From Annulohypoxylon bovei var. microspora (lineage: Eukaryota; Ascomycota; Sordariomycetes; Xylariales; Hypoxylaceae): a DNA stretch of 64,000 nt. Of the stretch, positions 21,845-32,202 are shown piece after piece. The number at the start of each line of letters is the position of its first letter. Position 1 is the stretch's first letter. Location of the stretch: the NCBI GenBank assembly GCA_022836615.1, contig MU405395.1, positions 1-64,000 of the forward strand. Direction: 5' to 3'. Below the pieces are notes generated by a model. It was not told the DNA's origin. It ran no database searches and was given only the letters and a program-made list of their open reading frames with translations. Position numbers and translations under genes: made by a program.

Positions 21845-24738
21845 TTAGCCAATTCTAAAGAGGAACTCCATGTCTTCTCTTGAGAGCAACTCCATAGATG
21901 CGATATCCCCACCGGCATTAACTGTAGACTGTATCATCTTACTTTTCTTCTCTTGAAGAAGTACCATGCGGCTCTCGACCGAGTCCTCGATGCAGAAGCG
22001 CGTGATGATGCATGGGCGCGTCTGTCCAATGCGGTGGCATCGGTCTGCCGACTGCCACTCCGCTGCAGGGTTCCACCACCTACACGAACAAGAATGGTTA
22101 GCACTGTCTTCTGCGAGAGCATATGTAAAGGGTATAATGTATCGATGACTTACGGGTCGACAATGAAGACCCGCGAGGCTTCGGTGAGGTTCAGCGCAAC
22201 ACCGCCCGCCTTTAGGGACACCAAGAAACACTCCACCTCGACGTTATTCATGAAATGGTCGATAGACGCTTGTTTCTGGGCAGGGTTCATGCTCCCGTCG
22301 AGCATAACCGTCGAGATACCGGCTCGCTGAAGACGCCACTGGATCAGCTGGAGCATCGAAGTAAATTGCGAGAAGATGATCGACTTGTGACACATCTTGT
22401 CTGATCGCAGTCGGTAGAGCTCGAGGATGAGCAGCTCAATCTTGGACGACGACTTCCAATTCTCCATCTTAATTCGGTTGATGATGGACGACTTCTTCAT
22501 GAGCTCGGCATCTTGCTCGATGTCGGGCTGTTCGAGGTCGATAGACAGCGGTATGTGACATCGCGGACAATCGGGATCATCTTGGGAGTTGACGTAGCTC
22601 TTGGCGCAAGAACGGCAGAAGTCATGCTTGCACTTGGATCGAATCGCTTCCTCCGCAGGTTCGTCACATATGCAGCAGACCAGCACGTTCTGTCCACCTT
22701 CGCTATTCTTCTTCAAGATCATGTCGGGATGATCGGCGACCTGTCGCATCTGCATGAGCAAGCCGAAGATGTTGGCGTAGTTGTTGAGCACCACGCCTTG
22801 GGCCACGTAGGTGTCGAATTTTCTTTGACTGTTATTCATGATGCTGCTGGCAAAGTCGGCTTCTTCTTCGCTGAAGAATTGACGGTTGAGATAAATCTCT
22901 TTTACGGGAAGTTCCATGGAGCTCATGTGATCTTTCTTGAGACGGCGCAGCATGAGTCGACTGGTTAAGAGCTGGAGTTTCTTAAACGCCTTCTTTTCAC
23001 CGTCGCTACGAGGGTCGTTACAAATCGGGTTTAGAATCTCCTGATTAAAGACCGAGACGTGCATCACCATGGCATGTTCACCTAAGATGAGTTAGCTAAA
23101 GTATATCGAATATGTATTTACGAATAGACTCACATTCGGGGCATTTGCTGTCCCGGTCAGGAGCCCACTCGAGATGTTCGCAAGGACACGCCTTGCAGAT
23201 GTAGGAAACGAACGGGACTACTCTGAGAAAGCGTAGTAGCGAAAAGAATTCGCCGATCCGATTCTGCAAGGGCGTTCCAGACAAGCACCAGCGGTACGTT
23301 GCCGTGAGAGCAAAACACGCCTTGGCAGTCCCGGAACCTCGAGTCTTTACCAAGCGGTTAGTATAAGCAGGGAAGAGATGGGGGGCTATGATGAGCTTAC
23401 CTTGATGCAGTGGGCCTCGTCGAGGATAACACGATGGAACTTGATCTGGTGCATGAGACTCTTCTCCTTATACGTGCCCTCGTTTTTGAAAACGCCCTTC
23501 TCCTGCTTTCGGTACATGGTTTCCAGCGTAGGATAAGACATTATGATGACGTCGAACTTCCTAAGCTCTTTGAGAGTCATCTTCTTGGCCTTGGGGTTAG
23601 TACCGTGATACATCAACGTCTTGAGCTGCCCGCTCGTGTAAGATTCGATCTCTTGTATCCACTGCATCAGAGCGACGGGAGGCGCAAGCACCAACGTCGG
23701 CGTCTTGGCCGGATAGTCCGACATGATCAATGATACAGCCTGGATCGTCTTTCCTAGGCCCATCTCGTCTCCGAGCACGCCACCCTTCCACTGACGTCCT
23801 TCCATGGCCTGCATCCAGGCTAACCCTATTCGCTGAAACGGCTTTAAGGTACGCGTGATATTGGCTGGCTGGGGAGCAGTTCCGGGGTTGATGAGGGGCA
23901 TCTGCTCAAGATCCGTCCACATCGTCACAAGGTTCGGATGGCGTAGCTCTAGCACCCGTCGCTTAAAATCGTCCTTGTCCCTGTAACGGTGCTTCGGCAT
24001 GTAAGACCTAATCTCTCTAGCGCTAGCAAAACGAATGTCGACGTCGTCGGGATAATCCGTATCAGCCTCCTCGTCGCTGACTAGAGCACTTAGCTTCTGT
24101 CGCTTGTACGTCTTGTTCATCTTGGGCATCTTGCGTGCCAGGGCAAGTGTACGCGCCGGATCAGGTGTAGGCATGGGGTATTCGTCAGAGTAGTAGTCGC
24201 TAAAGATGTCTTCCCACTCATCGTCATCTTCAGATTCGAGTGATAACACTACCCTAGGTCTTTTACGGCCTCGAGCCGTCTTGGCCTTAGCCGGCTGGGA
24301 TTTCTTGGTGAAGGGTGTCATGGTCATCGTATCCTGCTCACGTTGAATTTTACGTGCTACTACTGCGCCACGAGAGCGATCACCAGGGAAATAATCGTCA
24401 TAATCGTCATCATCTTCTGAGTCGTGGACGTAAAAAGGACCAGATCGGCGTCTAGTACTTTTAGGTGGATCCGAGGAGTTAGATTGACCAGAGTTCTTGC
24501 TTTTTCCACTAGAGGATTCAGAGGGGATCTCGGGAAGCTCAATAACGATTCGGGTTTTCGATTTAGCAGCCGGCGCCGGAGTTTGCGCATTACTAGTAGC
24601 AGGCGTTGAAGATTCACCATCGGAAGCGGTGGTAGCCGGGGTAGGCGCAGACGAGGTCGAGTCGCCGTTGAGAGTAATACTTGCATTAAGCATGGGCGTG
24701 CCTTTCTTGGCAGCCGCCGAACGTGTTCGCGGCGCCAT
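21845..24738 (-). CDS. RAD16: Rad16-type SNF2 ATPase with RING finger (four exons)
   Basis: Rad16 is the Swi2/Snf2 ATPase of nucleotide excision repair factor 4, which acts with Rad7 in repair of non-transcribed DNA. Minus-strand exons are 24738-23401, 23344-23134, 23081-22154 and 22079-21845; they close in frame to 903 residues. The N-terminal 230 residues are Ser/Thr- and acid-rich and disordered. Helicase motifs: [14 protein letters not shown] (Walker A, about 322), ILDEAHCIK (DEAH, about 438, at the end of exon 1), [11 protein letters not shown] (motif III), and [21 protein letters not shown] (motifs V-VI, spanning the last intron). A Cys cluster (CKACPCEH...CPEC) at about 490-515 and a C3HC4 RING ([20 protein letters not shown] onward) at about 650-690 are inserted between the helicase lobes, as in yeast Rad16. 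Splicing of exon 2 uses a GTAAAG acceptor. It is divergent from RAD7. Confidence 0.95.
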
Positions 24739-24807
24739 TCTGGCTTAACGGTGGTAGTAAACAACACAGTGAAACCACAATAGTGAAGTTGTAGTAAGGT
24801 TGCTGTA

Positions 24808-24837
24808 GTGTTGTGTGGTGTTGTGTGGTGTTGTGTG
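24808..24837. repeat. 10-bp tandem repeat upstream of RAD16
   Basis: Three exact head-to-tail copies of GTGTTGTGTG lie about 70 bp upstream of the RAD16 start, followed by a degenerate fourth. This is probably in the 5' untranslated region or core promoter. Confidence 0.85.
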
Positions 24838-25811
24838 GTGTTTTGTGTAGAATTAAAGAGAGGATATCAATTAGATAAGACGAAGAATTAGGTAAAAGCC
24901 TGATAACCTCTAGGGTTTGTTTACCAGGGTCAAGTAGATTAGAAAGGGATTAGGATGGTTGTAAGGGTTGTCGATGTGTGGGTGATCAATGTGCGGGTGA
25001 TAGCGCACGATGGATGTAAATGATGAACTTCGGATAAGAAGGAAGTGTGATAATACCGAAGAAACGAAGTTGTAAAGACCAAATGAGAAAAAAGTTGAAT
25101 GAAAGGTGGTGAATCGCGTTAACCACGATCAAGAATCTAAAATCGTAAACGTCAATGAATGTGGAGCGTGGCAAGGTAGAGGTCAAAGATTTTGTGGGAG
25201 AAGTGGGAAAAAGAAAAAAGTCAATTAGGCAGGTAGGCTGCACCTTGCAAGGCTTCGTGGTGAAGGTTCACAGACCGGCGCGACTCCTACACGCGAGCTC
25301 GTGACTTCATCGTCTTTGAACTGTCTGCGTCATCTGGGGTACAGCGGCAGGTACAGCAATAAAGAAGGACCACATCCCTATATGACCAATAGGAGCAGAG
25401 AATTGTCAATTAAATTCCCTGCAAGTACGCACTTTCTCCTTCTGTTACATGCGCTAGCCCCTGGAGCACAAAGAAATCCCCGCGGCGACCCATATACCCC
25501 TCGGTAACAGCAGGCAAGCACGCTAAAAGCCCATTAAACACTACCTAAAAGGAAACCACTTAACGCGTTGGTCAACTTGGTCGACGTGTTCCATTTAACA
25601 CTTTCCATCCAACATTACTAGCACTAAGCTCATCTGAAAATCACACAAGCTGACAAGGCAACCACGATCTAATTTCAACACATCAACACACATGCATTTC
25701 AAGGTTGACATACATCAAAGTTACATACATGTACATGTATCCTACTAAGTACAGCACCCACCCAACCCACCGTACTTAGTACTTCATCTTCCATCCTTCA
25801 TCCTTCATCTC

Positions 25812-25898
25812 ATATCTTTCGGATACATCTTTCGGATACATCTTTCGGATACATCTTTCGCGCCGTCTTTCGGATTTTTCGCGCCGTCTTTCGGATTC
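25812..25898 (+). promoter_or_regulatory. Tandem repeats with two E2F-like sites upstream of RAD7
   Basis: Three copies of a 13-bp unit (ATCTTTCGGATAC) run into two copies of a roughly 21-bp unit containing TTTCGCGCC at 25856-25864 and 25877-25885, ending about 75 bp before the RAD7 start. TTTCGCGC matches the general E2F consensus TTTSSCGC. Fungal cell-cycle factors (SBF/MBF) use related CGCG cores, so G1/S or damage control is possible but unproven. Confidence 0.5.
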
Positions 25899-25974
25899 AC
25901 CGTAACTCATCAGCCACAATTCACATTCTTACCTTTTATTCCCTTTCGCCAACTACTTGACCAACTCATCACCG

Positions 25975-27997
25975 ATGGATCCTCCGAGGATTCAAGGGCC
26001 TCGGTCTGCATTAACACACTATTTGGCGTCTCAGAATATCTCTGCCGGGGATATATCTCGACAACACCGGAATCGTGTTAGAGCAGCCCGTGCCGCCGCC
26101 GCCGCTGCCGCCAATGCCACCACTGCCCAGGCTCCACCTCCTGGAACCACAACTACTACACAGGATGTAGGAGGAGAGGAGGAGAAAGAAGAGAAGGATG
26201 TCGAGAAAGCTATCAGTGCAGCCGAGACGCGCAAGCGCAAGCGCAAAGAAGCCCGTGAAATTTTCAAGATCAAGCAGAGCAAGGCCTACCAGAAAAATTG
26301 CACAGGTGTAGAGAAAGATGACGAGGCCTTGGCCCTTGAAATGTATCAGGATCATGAAGACGCTAAACGAGCAACCTCCGACTTCTTCCCTGGCCAGACA
26401 GAGAATTGTGAAATCTGTCAGCAAAGATTCACGGTAACACCCTATTCGCGTGCCGGTCCGAGAGGAGGCCTAGTTTGCACAAAGTGCGGCAAGAAGTTAG
26501 CAGATGAAGAAGATTCGAAGAAGAAAGGCAAGAAGAAGGCAAGCAACGGTCCTGGCCGCCGAGGACGCAAGGGTTATCGAAAAAAGAAATTAGGCGGTAA
26601 TGCCGGGGTGAAATCTCTCGTCACCCTCTGCATCGAGACTCTTTCAGCCAATGTTCACCTCGCCGACTCTCTCGGCGACTTGCCCCCTAAGGTCATTGAT
26701 CGCATTGCAAGAATGTTGTCTAAGCGTCGCCTCGTGAACTCGCAGACCTTAGACCTATTTCTTCAACCCCAGACGGACAATGTCTGCGTGTACGATGCGT
26801 CTCAGTTGTCACAGCAAGATTACATCCGTATCTTCCAAGTCTGTACTAAGCTCAAGCACCTGAAGCTGTACAACGCGATCCAGTTTAGAGACGACGTAGT
26901 GGAGTATTTTATGGGAAGAAACACGCCTCTGGACAGCATCTACCTCGCCGGCGCGAACCTCGTGACTGAGTCATGTTGGGTGAAGTATCTACAGACCAAC
27001 GGAAAGAATCTCAAGAGCCTGCGTGTGTACTTCACAGATAAACACTTCAACGACAATGTTGTCAAGGCGCTTCAAGCCAGCTGCTCGTCGCTAGTGCGAC
27101 TTAAAATCTGCCATAATCAGCAGGTATCGGATGAAGGATTGAGACACATTGCGAAGATTCGGACTCTCAAGCATCTAAGTCTACATCTGGGCGGGTACAC
27201 TACCTTAGCTCCTTATGTTCGCATCATCAAGAACAGAGGCAAGAACTTGAACACCCTCTCTCTCAGAATGGTGCACTGCGCCGATGATGAATTGCTTGGG
27301 GCGATTCATGACAATTGCGCCCAGCTATCGAAGCTTCGCATCACGGATAGCGAGCTTATGACCGACGCAGCATTCGTCAAGTTGTTCACAGGATGGGAGA
27401 ATAAGCCACTCGCGTCTATCGACCTGGAGAAATGCCGTCCGCTCGACAGTGACGACCCTCGATCGAACACGAAGAACATTGGCTTCTGCTCAGATGGCTT
27501 CCGAGCCATGATGAATCACTCGGGCAGTCAACTACAGAAACTGAATCTTCACGGCTGCCGACATATCTCTCAAGAAGCATTCGAAGAAGTTTTCTCTTCC
27601 GAGATGGGATATCCTAAGCTCGTGGACCTGGAGGTTAGCTTCTGTGAGGGGGTGACAGATTTTGTCGTCGGATTGATCTTCAGAAGCTGTCCACGTCTGC
27701 AGAAACTGAATATTTTCGGTTGTATGAAGGTATGGTTTCTGGTGGTTTTTTTTCTATCTTTATTCTTTCTTCTTTCCCCTTTTTTCGAATGAGATCGCCG
27801 ACTCATGTCTACCCCCTATGACATGTGTATATCCTTTCCACAAAGCCCGATGACACAAATTTACCTATAAACTGTTTAAAGTTACAGATTACTAATTTCA
27901 TGGCTTGTAGGTGAATGACGTTCAAGTGCCTCGGGGCAAGATCTTGGTCGGCGCCCCAACTGCTCAGGGTATGAGCATTCAAGGCACCGGAGATTGA
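25975..27997 (+). CDS. RAD7: Rad7-type leucine-rich repeat repair protein (two exons)
   Basis: Rad7 is the leucine-rich repeat partner of Rad16 in nucleotide excision repair factor 4 and also belongs to a cullin-type ubiquitin ligase in yeast. Exons are 25975-27729 and 27911-27997, in frame to 613 residues. The start is ATG 25975 (MDPPRIQGPRSAL); a frame open further upstream has only a TTG. Seen in order: an Ala-rich helix, Lys/Arg-rich nuclear-type stretches, a CEICQQRF...CTKCGKK four-cysteine zinc site (about 145-175) typical of fungal Rad7, another basic segment (GRRGRKGYRKKKLGG), then about ten LRRs (LKHLKLYNAIQF, LVRLKICHNQQVSDEGLRHI, LQKLNLHGCRHISQEAFEEV, LQKLNIFGCMKV). The short last exon adds the end of the last repeat and a 28-residue tail. 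It faces away from RAD16 across a shared promoter. Confidence 0.93.
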
Positions 27998-28840
27998 ACG
28001 AACATTCGAGATACCAGCTCTCGTTTTTGCAATGCCTACCCACATGAATCACGGGTGTGAGAGGCAGTACAAGGTTTTATTATGGAGTGAATTGGGCATG
28101 GCATGCTGGCGATAGGAAATGATTTTGCTGGGTTTGCTGGGTTTGCAATGATACTTGCTATTATTATTCTGCTAATATGTTGCTAATATGTTGCCATTGC
28201 TTCATGGACGCTAGCATCGCAGGATTTCCCCAAGACACGAGAACATGAAGGGGGTATGAAAAGTTATGGCTTCTAGGTACTCATTTTGCTGTACTAAAAC
28301 TCCCCATAGGCTTTTTTCTCTATTTCCTTAATATTTCGACATCGTGGCAATTGTACATAGTCAGTTAGGCGTGCGGTTACTTCACAGTCTAACGGGACGG
28401 CCACAGAATGCAGATGATTTCCCCCTAACGTAAAATTTAGCACCTAGGTCCTACCTATTCCGGCGCCGGTCTCAGCACATCAATCGGCCCCACCGTGGTT
28501 ATAACAATTGCGCCATCGCCTTCTCTTCGTGCTTCGTCAACCCGTTATCCACCGATAATCATGCCACACATTTCCGTTCTTTTGCTAGTACCATCGGGCA
28601 GATAAGAGATCTCGGTTGCAATGAGTCTTTTATTAAATCTAAGGTCTTCGTAGTCATATTACCAGTAGACTGTAGACGAAGTTTATGTGGTTAATTTAAC
28701 CTCGCATCTAGATGCAGAGTACAGTATAGCATACTACTTACCTACTGTAAGTCGCGCCGGCTTATCGCAGCACAGCGCATATCTCCGTCTACCCGGAACC
28801 CCCGCCCCGCATACAACCCGAGCGAGCTGCAGACCGTAAT
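27998..28840. other. Spacer between RAD7 and the flavin monooxygenase
   Basis: No gene is present. The 3' side of RAD7 has a TTTGCTGGG duplication at about 28122-28145 and a TAATATGTTGC duplication at about 28170-28195. The rest is AT-rich promoter sequence. Confidence 0.6.
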
Positions 28841-30442
28841 ATGGGCTCGACCTCACCCACGCCCCCGCCGTTCGAGGTCAAGAAGATCGCGGTCGTGGGC
28901 GCGGGACCCAGCGGCCTCGCCGTCGCCAAGTATCTGCTGGCGCAAGACGCGTTCCCGCAAGTCGACGTCTTCGAGCAGCAGGCGGAGGTGGGCGGCGTCT
29001 GGAATTATAGCGCCGTGCCGAGGCCAGATGCGGAGCTGCCTGTGCCGCAGGTCGTCGCGTTTCCGGGGTCGTTGGAGAAGCCGGTTTATGTCGGAGATGG
29101 GGATGGGGATGGGAAAGGAAAGCCGGTGTTCCCGTCGCCCATGTACGATGACCTGAACACGAATATCCCGCATACCATCATGAAGTACTCGGACCTGAGC
29201 TTCGGAGACGGCTGCGAGATCTTCCCGAGAAGAGAGGACGTGCAGGCGTATCTAGTCGAGTACGCGAAGGACGTGCGACACGCCATCAAGTTCTCAACAC
29301 AAGTCACAGATATCTCGCTCCGCGAAAAGAACTCACATACCCCCTGGGAGGAGCGCGACCAATGGGACGTCAGCACCACAGACCTGCCCACAAGCACCCC
29401 AAGCAAAGAGACCTACGACGCCGTCGTCGTGGCCTCGGGGCACTACTCGACGCCGTACATCCCGGACGGCATCGGCGCCATCGCGGCCTTCCACGAGGCG
29501 CACCCGGGCGTCATCTCGCACTCGAAGCTGTACCGCGGCGCGGCGCCGTTCCGCGGCAAGAAGGTCGTGGTCGTGGGCACGGGCGCCTCGGGCCTCGACG
29601 TCGCCGCGCAGATCCGCCGCGTCTCGCGGACGCCGCTGCTCCTCTCCGCGCGCGAGGCCGTCGCCGACGACGCGCTGGCGCATTTCGGCGCCGGGCACTT
29701 CGCGCAGGTCGGCCAGATCAAGCGGTTCTTGGTCGAGGAGAGGGGGGTTGAGTTTTACGCCTTGGCAGACGACGACGAGGATAAGGATAAGGAGGGTGGC
29801 GGGGAGGCAAAGGAGAAGCCGACTCGAATCGAAAAAGACGTCGACGCAGTGCTCTTCTGCACCGGCTACCTCTTCACCTTCCCCTTCCTAACCACGCTAG
29901 CCGACCCCCCGCTCGTCACAGACGGCCGCCGCGTCCACGGCCTCGCGAAGCACTTCCTGCACATCAACCACCCGACCCTAGCCTTCCCGGGCCTGCCCAT
30001 CAAGGTGATCCCGTTCCCGCTGGCGCAGGCGCAGGGCGCGGCGCTCGCGCGCCTGTGGGCGAACGCGCTGCCGCTCCCCCCGCGCTCCACGCTCGAGGCG
30101 TGGGGGCGCGCCGATGGCGACGATAATAATAATAATAATAGCAGGGCGGATCCGGGGAAGTACCACGTCTTCGCGAAGGGCGGGGACGGCCGCTACATCA
30201 ACGAGATGCACGACTGGGTGCTGCGCGACGGCGGGGGGGAGGCCGGGGGTAAGGCGCCGCCGTACTGGGACGCGGAGCTGCTGTGGCAGAGGGGCGTTTA
30301 TATTGAGGCGAAGATGCAGTTCGAGAGGACCGGCAAGAAGGCGAAGACCCTGGAGGAGCTGGGGTTCCGGTACGAGCCGGAGGCGGCGAAGAGTGTGGGG
30401 GGTGCGGAGGGGATGGACGGGCCGCTGGATATTGCTGGGTGA
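28841..30442 (+). CDS. Flavin-containing monooxygenase-like protein (single exon)
   Basis: This FAD- and NADPH-dependent monooxygenase of the FMO family (N- or S-oxygenation, or Baeyer-Villiger type) is 533 residues long. The FAD Rossmann motif GAGPSG lies at residues 20-25 (IAVVGAGPSGLAVAKYLL), followed by EVGGVWNY. The NADPH Rossmann motif is VVVVGTGASGLDVAAQI (about 243-259), and the ATG-like CTGY element is DAVLFCTGYLFTFP. The FMO fingerprint FxGxxxHS is not strict here: the region reads HPGVISHSKLYRG. A Gly/Asp/Lys-rich stretch (DDDEDKDKEGGGEAKEK) and an Asn run encoded by an ATA-type microsatellite (30122-30139) are insertions. Codons are extremely GC3-rich compared with flanks. The natural substrate cannot be told from sequence. 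Confidence 0.88.
   Translation: MGSTSPTPPPFEVKKIAVVGAGPSGLAVAKYLLAQDAFPQVDVFEQQAEVGGVWNYSAVPRPDAELPVPQVVAFPGSLEKPVYVGDGDGDGKGKPVFPSPMYDDLNTNIPHTIMKYSDLSFGDGCEIFPRREDVQAYLVEYAKDVRHAIKFSTQVTDISLREKNSHTPWEERDQWDVSTTDLPTSTPSKETYDAVVVASGHYSTPYIPDGIGAIAAFHEAHPGVISHSKLYRGAAPFRGKKVVVVGTGASGLDVAAQIRRVSRTPLLLSAREAVADDALAHFGAGHFAQVGQIKRFLVEERGVEFYALADDDEDKDKEGGGEAKEKPTRIEKDVDAVLFCTGYLFTFPFLTTLADPPLVTDGRRVHGLAKHFLHINHPTLAFPGLPIKVIPFPLAQAQGAALARLWANALPLPPRSTLEAWGRADGDDNNNNNSRADPGKYHVFAKGGDGRYINEMHDWVLRDGGGEAGGKAPPYWDAELLWQRGVYIEAKMQFERTGKKAKTLEELGFRYEPEAAKSVGGAEGMDGPLDIAG
30122..30139 (+). repeat. Trinucleotide repeat inside the monooxygenase gene
   Basis: About six copies of a trinucleotide (GAT then AAT units) encode an Asp-Asp-Asn-Asn-Asn-Asn-Asn run in a surface loop before the C-terminal domain. 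The repeat is in frame and is expected to vary in length between strains. Confidence 0.75.
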
Positions 30443-30946
30443 TGATATAGGGGTAGAGATGGGTTAGAACTGTGGATTTGGAGGATTGTATGTAGATAGG
30501 ATGGGTTAGATAGACTCCTATATAGGTATTTACAGCTTATTTATAGCTTGTAGTTTAGATCGAAAGGGCAGCTTGCCAGCCCGAGACGCTTTAGACACCT
30601 ATGCCACGCAAGATAGAGACTTTGGATACGCCATCGTTGGATTACCAGATTAAACCAATACTGTACGAAGCAATTACGGTCTATCGCCAAGAAGAAACAT
30701 CTCCAAAAATGTAAATGCAAATGCAAATGTAAATGTGCACATTAAATTTGACGCCCAAAATTGCACCCAACCTTTCCTTTCCTTTCCACCCCATTTCCCA
30801 TCCGTGAATCACAGTCTCAGTACGCCAGCCCCATGTGAACGGATGCTCCCGAAATGCTAATGAGCTCCCTCATCCCTATATGCCACTATGCCACGATGCC
30901 ACTACATGCCAAGACGGAACTAAAACATAGGTAGTATAAATCAAAA
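30443..30946. other. Spacer between convergent monooxygenase and lipase genes
   Basis: No gene is seen. The spacer holds a TGCAAATGCAAATGTAAATG run at about 30713-30735 and short CCTTTCC repeats at about 30770-30790. Confidence 0.6.
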
Positions 30947-32202
30947 TCACTCATCCAGCGTCTCCGCATACGCCTTATCCTTCGCAACCCAGTCCTCGAG
31001 CCTAGTCTGCAAGTCCTCGTCGCTAACAGGCACGGGCTCCGTCGTCGCCATGTCGCTTGTGACGTTCTCGGTAGCCCTCTTCCAGGAGAGGCCGCTGGCG
31101 CCGCACCCACTAATCGGCTCGAAGTAGTTCAGATGCGCATCGATGTCCAGCCCCCCCGTGCCGGCGTTGCACTTGGTGTTGGCGAAGCCGTCGCACACGT
31201 CGATGTCGGCGGCGGCGTAGGACGTGGTGTTGGCGGTGCCGGTGGAGAGCCAGTACTCGGGGCTCGTGTGGCGGTAGTCGAGGACGATGGGCGGCAGCCG
31301 CGGCACGGGGTCGTCGAGGTGCGTGACGCGGTACTCGGCGCCCGCCTGCGCCGTCACGAAGCTGACGAACGCCTTGTTGCCCACCCGCGGGCTGCCGTAC
31401 GTGTACAGGTCCGCCGCGTACCCCTGCTCGCGCGCGTTGGCCGCCGCTACCGTGGCCACCGCGCCGCCGAGCGAGTGCCCCGTGAACACGATCTTGTAGG
31501 TGGGCTGCGCGGCCTGCGCCTTTTTCAGCGCGGCTAGCAGCGCCGTCGCGATCTCCGAGTAGGCCGTCAGAAAGCCGGCGTGCATAAGGCAGCCGCTTAC
31601 GAGGTCGCAGGAGACCAGGATGAATGAGAGACTGCGAGAGGGTTAGCTACTATTCCTGTAGCATGGCATATAGGTAGGTACGTAGGTACGTATAAGTATG
31701 AATTTGGGGGTAGACTAACTCGGCGATCCAGTTTCGAATAGACGAGGATCCTTTGAAGGACGCTACGATCAGCTTGTTCGTGTCGTCTGACGAGACAAAG
31801 CCTTCGATGTCGGTGATAACTCCGCTGCTTAGGGGTTAGTCTGACATGTCTACTACCAAGAGGGATCATGGCAGTGTTGTCTCACCTGAACGATGCTACT
31901 ACCTTGGCGCCGGCGGCGGTGACGGCAGGGCAGACGTCGTCAGAGCAAGTGACGGTAGCACCGGCGGCCGCTTCGCTGTTGCAGTAGCCGGCTCCGGCAT
32001 ACTGAGCGTAGAACTCGAGAGTTGAGACTTCGGCGGTAGTTACGGCAGCTTCTTATGTGTTAACTCGTTGTTCTGTATAAAGGTCTATGAGACATCGAGA
32101 CATACCACGGTCGTTGATTTGAAAACGACGGGCCAGGGGAACCGGGCTTGCAGTAGCAAGTAGACCGAAGGCGGAGACGAGAGCATAGGTGAATTGCTTC
32201 AT
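30947..32202 (-). CDS. Secreted class 3 lipase / feruloyl-esterase-like hydrolase (four exons)
   Basis: This alpha/beta hydrolase of the fungal lipase class 3 family should hydrolyse triacylglycerols or related esters outside the cell. Minus-strand exons are 32202-32106, 32051-31886, 31827-31720 and 31631-30947, in frame to 351 residues. MKQFTYALVSAFGLLATASP is a signal peptide, followed by a short propeptide ending in ARR. Conserved elements: EFYAQYAGAGYC, IVASFKGSSSIRNWIAD (the oxyanion-side strand), VHAGF-like MHAGFLTAYSE, IVFTGHSLGGAVAT with the nucleophile Ser at about 177, TYGSPRVGN, and RVTHLDDPVPRLPP with the likely catalytic Asp at about 231. The catalytic His is probably in DIDAHLNYF. 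The exon 2 acceptor is a tandem AAGAAG. Family resemblance is to Rhizomucor/Thermomyces lipase and FaeA. Confidence 0.92.

Larger units (their letters stand above)
24739..25974. promoter_or_regulatory. Shared divergent promoter region of RAD16 and RAD7
   Basis: About 1.24 kb separates the start codons of RAD16 (minus) and RAD7 (plus). Next to RAD16 is a 10-bp GTGTTGTGTG repeat (24808-24837). Next to RAD7 is a cluster of ATCTTTCGGATAC and TTTCGCGCC repeats (25812-25898). Frames within are short and without recognisable content. Common regulation of the two partners is an inference from this geometry. Confidence 0.55.

Noticed and set aside
25957..25974. Six-codon upstream extension of RAD7
   Set aside because: It begins with TTG, not ATG; the first ATG at 25975 is in good context and gives the expected N-terminus.
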